DNA of 16,404 bases from Chloroflexota bacterium (GTDB taxonomy: Bacteria > Chloroflexota > Ktedonobacteria > Ktedonobacterales > Ktedonobacteraceae), in NCBI GenBank assembly GCA_005879655.1, contig VBJK01000129.1, positions 8,322 to 24,725 on the forward strand, in the 5' to 3' direction. This document shows, piece after piece, positions 1 to 4,837 of this stretch. Position 1 is the stretch's first letter; each line of letters starts with the position of its first letter. The position numbers and the translations under genes were made by a program. The notes beneath the pieces are model-generated. The model saw only the letters and a program-made list of their open reading frames with translations, was not told the DNA's origin and ran no database searches.

Positions 1-1
1 G

Positions 2-475
2 GCCCAGATCTTACGTGATGAGATACCAGAGTTGCGTTTGCGCGTAGTAAATGTGACGGATCTCTTGGTTTTAGAACGCGATACTGCACACCCGCATGGC
101 CTGGACGATGAGCTGTTTGCGGCACTCTTCACTGCCGAAGCACCAGTGCTTATAAATTTTCACGGTTATGTCTCGGCAGTGAAACAGTTGCTGTTTGGTC
201 GCCCGCATGCCCATATGCACAGGTTCCACATCAATGGCTATCAGGAAGAGGGCACAACGACCACGCCATTCGATATGAATGTGCGCAATGGCACGAGCCG
301 TTACCATCTGATCATACAGGCGATCCGTCTGGCGGCTGTGCACAATCCTGTCGTAGCTGTGCGTGCCAGTGAACGCGTTCATCACTACGAATACATCTTG
401 GTGGATCACCGGCGCTATATTCAGGAGCACGGTGTCGATCCTGATGAGATAAAAAACTGGAAGTGGCACGACTAA
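2..475 (+). CDS. xfp: Phosphoketolase, C-terminal part (5' end outside the window)
   Basis: This is the last 157 codons of a D-xylulose-5-phosphate/fructose-6-phosphate phosphoketolase, a cytoplasmic ThDP enzyme that splits the sugar phosphate to acetyl phosphate plus an aldose phosphate. The reading frame is open from base 2 with no start, so the gene continues upstream; a full family member is about 800 residues. Recognisable C-terminal signatures are the beta-strand LRVVNVTDLL, the stretch RFHINGYQEEGTTTTPFDM, a histidine-rich middle part, and the closing pattern YIQEHGVDPDEIKNWKW, all typical of this family. The acetate kinase gene follows 100 bp downstream on the same strand, which fits shared use of acetyl phosphate. 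I saw no truncation or frameshift. Family assignment is from remembered conserved motifs; the choice between xylulose-only and dual substrate use cannot be read from this part. Confidence 0.93.
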   Translation, partial: AQILRDEIPELRLRVVNVTDLLVLERDTAHPHGLDDELFAALFTAEAPVLINFHGYVSAVKQLLFGRPHAHMHRFHINGYQEEGTTTTPFDMNVRNGTSRYHLIIQAIRLAAVHNPVVAVRASERVHHYEYILVDHRRYIQEHGVDPDEIKNWKWHD

Positions 476-481
476 GTGGTC

Positions 482-536
482 CCACCTTCCACGTCGCAGG
501 GCAAGCACAAGGGATTGCCCTGGGCGGGGAAGGTGG
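482..536 (+). promoter_or_regulatory. Two-tier intercistronic hairpin between xfp and ackA
   Basis: An outer perfect 9-bp stem (482-490, CCACCTTCC, with 528-536, GGAAGGTGG) encloses an inner perfect 8-bp stem (497-504, CAGGGCAA, with 515-522, TTGCCCTG). No run of T follows, so it is not a classical intrinsic terminator. It more likely stabilises or processes the xfp-ackA transcript, or slows transcription between the genes. It starts 6 bases after the xfp stop codon. Confidence 0.6.
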
Positions 537-546
537 AGCTTGTTTG

Positions 547-569
547 AGCGGTATTGACCGCTACAGGAG
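547..569 (+). promoter_or_regulatory. Small hairpin and Shine-Dalgarno site of ackA
   Basis: A 6-bp stem (547-552 AGCGGT with 557-562 ACCGCT, four-base loop) stands 2 bases before the ribosome binding site AGGAG (565-569), itself 6 bases before the ATG at 576. The site supports that start. The hairpin could modulate initiation, but this is inference. Confidence 0.5.
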
Positions 570-575
570 CATGTA

Positions 576-1790
576 ATGAAGATACTGGTCATGAATGCCG
601 GATCAAGCAGTCAGAAAAGTCGCCTTTATGAGATAAACACAACACCGTCAGATACAGTTGCGCCCGCCCTATGGGAGGGAGATGCCGACTGGACAAAAGA
701 AAAAAGCAAGGCACAACTGCGGGTGAGCAATGTTCATGGTCAAAAGGTTGAAATGACGATCGCTACGGCAGGGCGACCAGCTATTCTTGAGCAGATGTTG
801 CAGATGCTCTGGTGCGGTGAGGCACGCGTGCTGGAAACGCCTACAGAGATCGCTATCGTAGGGCACCGTGTCGTCCATGGAGGAGCGGACTACCGTGAGA
901 GCGTACTGATCACGCCACAGGTCAAAGAGGCCATCAAACGCCTCTCAGCCTTCGCGCCACTGCACAATCCGGCCAATCTAGAAGGCATTGAGATTGCAGA
1001 GCACCTGCTGAGCAACATGCCGCAGGTGGCTGTGTTTGATACAGCGTTCCATAGCCGTCTGCCGCTACAGAGTATCGTCTATCCTGTGCCCTATGAGTGG
1101 TTTGAGCAGGGCATACGCCGCTACGGCTTTCACGGTATCAGCCATCAGTATTGTGCCTGCCGCAGTGCGCAAATCGTAGGACGCGACCTGAACGCCCTGC
1201 GCATTATCAACTGTCACCTGGGCAATGGTTGCTCCCTTGCCGCTATCAAGCACGGACACAGCATCGAGACAACGATGGGCTTTACTCCCTTGGAAGGGCT
1301 GATGATGGGTAGCCGCAGTGGCTCAATTGATCCAAGCATTCTGTTTTATCTGCAATGCGAAAAAGGCTATACAGCTGAGCAATTAGAGCACATATTGAAT
1401 AAAGAGTCCGGCCTCAAAGGTGTCTCAGGGATCTCTAGCGATATGCGCGAGCTGAAGCGGGCCATCGATGCTGGAAGCGAGCGTGCTCAATTAGCACTTG
1501 ACATCTTTATTTATCGCTTGCGTCTCTTCATCGGTGCCATGGTTGCAGCGCTGGGTGGCGTTGATGTGTTGACGTTTACTGGTGGTGTGGGCGAGCATGT
1601 GGCAGAGGTGAGGGCGCGTGCGTGTGCTGCTTTTGGCTTTCTCAATCTCAGTATTGATGCTGAGAAAAACTTATCCTCACCTGTTGATCAGGATATTGCG
1701 ACAGCTGCTTCGGCGGTGCGTGTGCTGGTGGTGCATACTGAGGAGGATTGGGAGATTGCGCGGGAGTGTTGGCGTATTCTGCACAGTTAG
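576..1790 (+). CDS. ackA: Acetate kinase
   Basis: A complete 404-residue acetate kinase, the usual family length. It transfers phosphate between acetyl phosphate and ADP, forming acetate and ATP in the cytoplasm. Visible signatures: the N-terminal phosphate-binding NAGSSS (residues 7-12), GHRVVHGG (96-103, with R98), the VFDTAFH segment with the expected Asp (D155), YGFHGISH (183-190, with H186 matching the transition-state histidine), NCHLGNGCS (212-220), GSRSGSIDP (245-253, with R247), and TGGVGEH (335-341). An acidic HTEE near 387-390 is where the family has its metal-binding Glu. The start is fixed by AGGAG six bases upstream of ATG. The gene follows phosphoketolase, so acetyl phosphate from that enzyme would be cashed in for ATP here. 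The residue after NAGSSS is Gln rather than the common Leu, a minor change. Residue roles come from the well-studied archaeal enzyme, by alignment in memory. Confidence 0.97.
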   Translation: MKILVMNAGSSSQKSRLYEINTTPSDTVAPALWEGDADWTKEKSKAQLRVSNVHGQKVEMTIATAGRPAILEQMLQMLWCGEARVLETPTEIAIVGHRVVHGGADYRESVLITPQVKEAIKRLSAFAPLHNPANLEGIEIAEHLLSNMPQVAVFDTAFHSRLPLQSIVYPVPYEWFEQGIRRYGFHGISHQYCACRSAQIVGRDLNALRIINCHLGNGCSLAAIKHGHSIETTMGFTPLEGLMMGSRSGSIDPSILFYLQCEKGYTAEQLEHILNKESGLKGVSGISSDMRELKRAIDAGSERAQLALDIFIYRLRLFIGAMVAALGGVDVLTFTGGVGEHVAEVRARACAAFGFLNLSIDAEKNLSSPVDQDIATAASAVRVLVVHTEEDWEIARECWRILHS

Positions 1791-1827
1791 GGCGGGTGGA
1801 CCTCAATATATTACCGCAAGGAGAGCT

Positions 1828-1938
1828 GTAGTTGCGCCATTTATTGCGTTGTGCTCGCTATAAACAAAGAAAACGGGCGCAATGAATGGCGCGGCTACGG
1901 GTATGTTTGGCGAGCATGGGCGCAATGAATGGCGCAAC
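1828..1938 (+). repeat. Cluster of three palindromic repeat units after ackA
   Basis: Three related units share the core GCGCMATNNATTGCG in one or other orientation: 1828-1848 (forward), about 1877-1901 (reverse, flanked by GCTACGGG) and about 1919-1938 (reverse). The first and third can pair as an 18-bp stem with one G-T wobble (1831-1848 with 1921-1938), enclosing the middle unit. The same core and its CCCGTAGCT flank recur at 11434-11640. The cluster sits just after ackA and may also serve as a 3' end hairpin. A short open frame through it (1882-2079) looks like a by-product of the repeat. Confidence 0.65.
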
Positions 1939-2131
1939 TTTACATGCACGACTTGTGTGCAAAAAGACGCTCATCGCTGGCCCTGGCATCGGGCAATTAG
2001 AGTTGCACATCTCGTAATGGTAGAGAAACTTCATATGAAGATAGATCGTGATACATTCAAGAGCGCTTCTCCGTCGTGAAGCACATACTGATACATGAAG
2101 GATGAGATCTTACGAGAAAGGATGCAAACAA
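1939..2131 (+). promoter_or_regulatory. Leader of the ferritin-like gene with 12-bp palindrome
   Basis: This non-coding stretch contains a perfect 12-bp palindrome CTTCATATGAAG at 2029-2040, a candidate site for a dimeric regulator. It also holds a small hairpin with GCTTC and GAAGC arms near 2065-2082, and two copies of TGATACAT (near 2049 and 2090). AAAGGA at 2117-2122 is the ribosome binding site for the ATG at 2132. I could not identify a convincing -35/-10 pair. Confidence 0.35.
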
Positions 2132-2497
2132 ATGACAACTATCGATCCACGCACAAGCGATGAGAATGTTACGAACACGCGCAACGATTATTATGACCTT
2201 GTAAGCGTGCTCTATCATGCCCTAGAGTCTGCCAAGACGTACGCTTGCTACGTGCAAGATGCGACCTCCTGTGGGGACCAGGAACTGGCTCAGTTCTTTG
2301 AGGAGTGCCAACAACATGAGAGAGAGCATGCTGAACGCGCTAAGCAGTTGCTGGCAGCGCGTGCCGCACAGCACACTCCAAGTGACAATCCAACAAAGCA
2401 GGCTCCAGCCAATCCGCAACCAATGACTGATGAGCCAAGGATGGACGAGTCCCTGCCAGACCCCACTGTGTGGCCTGCCCGGTCCTTTGATGAATAA
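2132..2497 (+). CDS. Small ferritin-like helical-hairpin protein
   Basis: A 121-residue protein without signal peptide. The ATG at 2132 is preferred over one at 2102 because AAAGGA lies 9 bases upstream. Residues about 19-75 form two amphipathic helices. E32 in the first and E63-x-x-H66 in the second reproduce the Glu ... Glu-x-x-His iron-ligand pattern of ferritin-like proteins. The spacing is close to that of encapsulated ferritin-like proteins, where half a four-helix bundle dimerises to make the iron site. The rest (about 78-121) is Pro-, Asp- and Gln-rich and probably disordered. C39, C47 and C59 lie in or near the helices. No encapsulin shell gene is in the window. Two terminators lie downstream, so it is probably transcribed alone. 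The ferritin-like fold is inferred from the ligand pattern only; it may instead be a structural four-helix protein without metal. Confidence 0.6.
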   Translation: MTTIDPRTSDENVTNTRNDYYDLVSVLYHALESAKTYACYVQDATSCGDQELAQFFEECQQHEREHAERAKQLLAARAAQHTPSDNPTKQAPANPQPMTDEPRMDESLPDPTVWPARSFDE

Positions 2498-2556
2498 TGA
2501 GGCTCGTTGGCTTGCGGTACGAAGTACCTTTAGTTAGTTCATCAAGCAGAGTTCAG

Positions 2557-2600
2557 AAAATATCCAGATCAGGTCTTCCCTAATCTGGATATTTTTTGTG
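2557..2600 (+). terminator. Intrinsic terminator after the ferritin-like gene
   Basis: A perfect 13-bp stem (2557-2569 with 2583-2595; core ATATCCAGAT/ATCTGGATAT) with a 13-base loop merges into a T run (2592-2597). This is a textbook rho-independent terminator 60 bases after the stop codon at 2497. Confidence 0.92.
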
Positions 2601-2607
2601 TAGATGA

Positions 2608-2656
2608 AGAAGACCACCTTCTCGATAGTAGGAGGATGGTCTTTTGTATTTTTCGT
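2608..2656 (+). terminator. Second, backup terminator-like hairpin
   Basis: AAGACCA near 2610-2616 pairs with TGGTCTT near 2637-2643, with a C.A mismatch followed by a further CCT/AGG pairing, and T-rich sequence follows (TTTTGTATTTTT). It lies directly after the first terminator and probably completes termination. Confidence 0.6.
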
Positions 2657-2668
2657 CATAGTTAGCAC

Positions 2669-2714
2669 AAGCGTTATGGTTAGTTATAACGCTTATTAAT
2701 AAATATGAGATAAT
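2669..2714 (+). promoter_or_regulatory. Promoter of the lipoprotein gene overlapped by a perfect inverted repeat
   Basis: A perfect 9-bp inverted repeat (2669-2677 AAGCGTTAT, 2686-2694 ATAACGCTT, 8-base spacer) lies where the -35 element should be. The extended -10 TGAGATAAT (2706-2714) follows. The arrangement suggests an operator for a dimeric repressor. The -35 itself is poor (around 2685-2691), which would fit an activator or extended -10 promoter. The same TGAGATAAT stands before the CvpA gene at 3824-3832. Confidence 0.5.
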
Positions 2715-2793
2715 ATGTTCATTTACTAACTTTCATCTTCGATAACGTCTATAGAAAGAAAGAGGTGTAGTTATCTCAAGAAAGGAAACGAAA

Positions 2794-3198
2794 ATGATAT
2801 TTGCTCCAAGTCAGCGACACAAGATCCTCATGGTCCTCATCCTCTGCATTTCTCTTCTTGGGGGGATTTCGGCATGTGCTGCTGGGGATGGGACTGTGAC
2901 GGCGAATGTTCCAAGGTGCACAGGCGTTGTCATCAATAGTTGCAATAGCGATACGAAGAAAAACACCTCTTCCACGACCAATAATACTTCTCCCGCAACG
3001 AACAATACTGCCTCCATTCCACAGCTAGCTTCCATCTATCAAGGGACACTCATTGACATCACACTCAACGCGACATCAACGCTTACATTAACTTCTATCA
3101 CTCAACACCAGGATGACATCAGTGCCCATATAGGTTTCGGGGATGGATCGGGAATGGCCCTAACAGCATGGTCCTCAACTCGGTGGCGGATATATTGA
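2794..3198 (+). CDS. Putative lipoprotein, probably truncated at its C-terminus
   Basis: A 134-residue frame with a type II signal peptide: basic N-terminus (QRHK), hydrophobic core, and the lipobox ISAC with the modified Cys at residue 28. It would therefore be lipid-anchored on the outer face of the membrane. A Ser/Thr/Asn-rich linker (about 52-75) is followed by a Thr-rich beta-type segment beginning YQGTLIDITL. AAAGGAAA stands just upstream of the ATG. The beta domain appears to stop abruptly: after GFGDGSG the frame runs about 16 residues through sequence that, in another frame, belongs to a toxin gene relic (from 3164). I infer a deletion or recombination joining a lipoprotein 5' part to a toxin 3' part, leaving an artificial C-terminus. 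Function unknown. Confidence 0.6.
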   Translation: MIFAPSQRHKILMVLILCISLLGGISACAAGDGTVTANVPRCTGVVINSCNSDTKKNTSSTTNNTSPATNNTASIPQLASIYQGTLIDITLNATSTLTLTSITQHQDDISAHIGFGDGSGMALTAWSSTRWRIY

Positions 3199-3433
3199 GA
3201 AGTGCCGTGGCTATCAAGGATTGTGGGAGATCAGAATTATATAGAGTGATAAACTCGCTCATGGGCTTTTTGGTTTCGATGGACAACGCATTGTCCTTTT
3301 ACATGGCTATCTCAAACGAGTGGGGCAACCTGCCTCAAAGCGTGATTTGGATTTGGCTCACCAATATTGGGCAGAATACTTGAAAACTAGACTTGTCAGT
3401 CCCGTGCAGGAGGAAGATAATGAATCGATTTGA
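3164..3433 (+). pseudogene. HigB/Gp49-family toxin relic, 5' end lost and in-frame TAG
   Basis: Read in the frame of base 3164, the sequence gives a fragment beginning QHGPQLGGGYIEKC, then GLWEIRI, then a TAG at 3242-3244, then in the same frame FGFDGQRIVLLHGYLKR, an ASKRDLDLA segment and HQYWAEYL, ending at TGA 3431-3433. GLWE(I/L)R, a strand with IVLLHG, and a basic stretch followed by a (D/E)-x-x-x-A helix are the order seen in phage-derived Gp49-like (RelE/HigB superfamily) mRNA interferase toxins. The 25-30 N-terminal residues expected for the family are missing; upstream is lipoprotein sequence in another frame. TAG may derive from TGG (Trp) by one transition. The antitoxin relic overlaps its 3' end by 14 bp, the toxin-first order normal for this type. 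No function is expected. Confidence 0.72.
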
Positions 3434-3755
3434 ACAGCGTAAGCAAAAGTTCTTACAGGACTCTGAGGTGATGGAGGGCTATCAAGAGATGGCAGTTGAA
3501 TTTCAATTAATGTAGGCGATAGAATCTATACGTGCAGGACAGCATATTAGCAAAGAAAGTCTTGCTACACAAATGGGAAGAAAAAGAGAAGCGGTATCCC
3601 GGTTACTTACGGCCAGCGACAGCAGTCCCACACTTTCAACGATTCTAGAACTTCTCTCAGCTTTACAACTGACGGCTGATATCGTATTACGTCGATCTCA
3701 AGAAGGTGAAGGTCCTATCAAAGTTGCTATAGAGTTTGATCTTGTGACCAAGTAG
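3408..3755 (+). pseudogene. XRE-family (HigA-like) antitoxin gene with in-frame TAG, plus its ribosome binding site
   Basis: A strong AGGAGG (3408-3413) lies six bases before ATG 3420. From there one frame of 111 codons runs to TAG 3753-3755, interrupted only by TAG at 3513-3515 (codon 32). The first part has the family pattern KFLQDSEVMEGYQ ... EFQL. The second has a helix-turn-helix: ISKESLATQMGRKREAVSRL (residues about 43-62), then the PTLSTILELLSALQL helix usual in antitoxins paired with Gp49-type toxins. The stop probably replaced CAG (Gln) by one C-to-T change. A residual product could start inside the gene at ATG 3573, but that would lack most of the first HTH helix. Together with the toxin relic this is a dead or dying higBA-type module. 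Confidence 0.75.
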
Positions 3756-3803
3756 CCTGCTGACTCTGTGAACTGCGTCACAGTACCTCTGTGGTAATTT
3801 AGC

Positions 3804-3832
3804 TCAACATCCTGTTAGGAATGTGAGATAAT
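3804..3832 (+). promoter_or_regulatory. Promoter of the CvpA-family gene
   Basis: TCAACA (3804-3809, 4 of 6 to TTGACA), a 17-base spacer, and GATAAT (3827-3832) preceded by TGA give a plausible housekeeping promoter 54 bases before the ATG at 3886. The leader carries AGGAG (3872-3876), 9 bases before the start. Confidence 0.5.
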
Positions 3833-3885
3833 GAACTCAATTACACAAACATTGTCTGTGACGCTGTATCTAGGAGCATAAATAC

Positions 3886-4404
3886 ATGTCATTAAACATC
3901 GTTGATATCCTTTTTGTGGTGACAGTTCTCCTGCTGGTCTTTAATGGACTACGTAATGGAGCAATTTTTAGTCTTATTAACCTGTTGAGTATTCCTGTTG
4001 GCTTTGCCGCGGCCCAGATGTTTGGCGGTCCCTTCACACAACTGTTAGCGGCCAATGGCCTGGCTGTCACGCCCTTTATTGCGTATGTAGTGGTCTTCTT
4101 TGGAGCAGTGCTGATCCTGCATATTATTGCAACGTCGGTGCGGGGTGTCGTGCAGAAGATTCCCATCATTGGCTTTGGCGACTCGTGGGTTGTCTTCTTA
4201 ATGGTGTTGGGAGGTTTTCTTGGCGGCGTCCACACCTTTACGCAAGGTGTACCGACTGTCTCTGGTCTTACGATCCAGATCAACCAGTTGAAAGCATGGT
4301 ACGATTTTTATAACCAGGCAGTCACCAATAGCCTGTTTGCCAAAGTAAATCTTTTCCTATTCCCTGCATTGTCATCTTTTGTCCCGTCTCTACCCCATCT
4401 ATAG
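3886..4404 (+). CDS. CvpA-family membrane protein
   Basis: A 172-residue integral membrane protein with four predicted spans: about 7-23, 25-46, 61-85 and 99-117. It opens with the CvpA hallmark: a short VDILFV helix, then NGLRNG, where the family has Gly-x-(R/K)-x-Gly between helices 1 and 2. A third helix is followed by a basic segment (VRGVVQKIP) and a Gly-rich fourth helix (FLGGV), again as in CvpA. The C-terminal 50 residues are amphipathic and probably lie outside the membrane. CvpA proteins are linked to colicin V production and envelope stress in enterobacteria; their biochemical role is not settled, and none can be deduced here. The start is supported by AGGAG at 3872-3876 and an upstream promoter. 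It appears to be a single-gene unit ending in a strong hairpin. Confidence 0.8.
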   Translation: MSLNIVDILFVVTVLLLVFNGLRNGAIFSLINLLSIPVGFAAAQMFGGPFTQLLAANGLAVTPFIAYVVVFFGAVLILHIIATSVRGVVQKIPIIGFGDSWVVFLMVLGGFLGGVHTFTQGVPTVSGLTIQINQLKAWYDFYNQAVTNSLFAKVNLFLFPALSSFVPSLPHL

Positions 4405-4411
4405 TCAGCAG

Positions 4412-4444
4412 CATGGGTTTGTCAGCATCGCTGATGAACCTATG
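4412..4444 (+). terminator. Hairpin after the CvpA-family gene
   Basis: A 15-bp stem with three G-T wobbles (4412-4426 with 4430-4444) and a 3-base ATC loop begins 7 bases after the stop codon. There is no T tract, so it may be a 3' stabilising hairpin or a factor-dependent end rather than a full intrinsic terminator. Confidence 0.5.
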
Positions 4445-4490
4445 CTCGTATGTCGTTCGTGTGGAATATGCCCGGTTGTCTTAATGATAT

Positions 4491-4551
4491 CGTTCAAAGC
4501 TAGAAGCGGTACCATATCACTCTCAATCTGCCTGAGATTGCGTTCAAAGCT
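4491..4551 (+). repeat. Direct repeat CGTTCAAAGCT, 50-bp spacing
   Basis: The 11-mer CGTTCAAAGCT occurs at 4491-4501 and 4541-4551. Between the copies is a small hairpin with CAATCT and AGATTG arms. The 50-bp spacing (close to five helical turns) would suit a pair of regulator sites, but nothing else supports this. The rest of 4445-4620 shows no gene. Confidence 0.35.
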
Positions 4552-4622
4552 GTAAAGAAACATGGTACAATAACTGAAGCAGAGTAAATATATCTCTTTC
4601 TATGTTCGTTTTTGCTCGACTG

Positions 4623-4693
4623 CTGAGCCGTCTCAGTCAGGAGCTTCCATAGCTGAAGCCTCGTAGCTCGCTGCGATACCTGAGTCCTGGCTG
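4623..4693 (+). other. Candidate structured leader RNA upstream of the GAF/MCP gene
   Basis: An outer 9-bp stem (4634-4642 CAGTCAGGA with 4685-4693 TCCTGGCTG, one G-T) encloses two hairpins. The first has GCTTC 4643-4647 with GAAGC 4655-4659. The second has TCGTAG 4661-4666 with CTGCGA 4671-4676 and a CTCG tetraloop. The result is a three-way junction. A competing hairpin, CTGAG 4623-4627 with CTCAG 4632-4636, uses bases of the outer stem, so two exclusive folds exist. It does not match any riboswitch consensus I know. It lies 144 bases before the next start codon. It may be a cis-regulatory leader or a small RNA, or chance folding. Confidence 0.35.
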
Positions 4694-4837
4694 TTCCAGC
4701 ACATTGGCCTGCAAAGGGGATTTATACACGAGCCACAAAATGGTGGAAAGAGGGCAAGAAAAGGCTATGAATCGCTATAAAACTCTATATGCTAGGAAAT
4801 TACTTTCGCTACTCCTAATAGTACTCAGGTGCCAGCG

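Noticed and set aside
1882..2079. 65-codon + strand frame
   Set aside because: It starts inside the palindromic repeat cluster, has no Shine-Dalgarno site and resembles no family.
4491..4551. The 11-mer direct repeat as a CRISPR or attachment site
   Set aside because: Only two copies, too short for a CRISPR repeat, and no integrase or tRNA is nearby.
4504..4587. Short protein-like stretch (KRYHITLNLPEIAFKAVKK and onward) after a TAG
   Set aside because: Only about 27 codons between stops, no start codon and no family I recognise. It may be a gene fragment, but the evidence is too thin.
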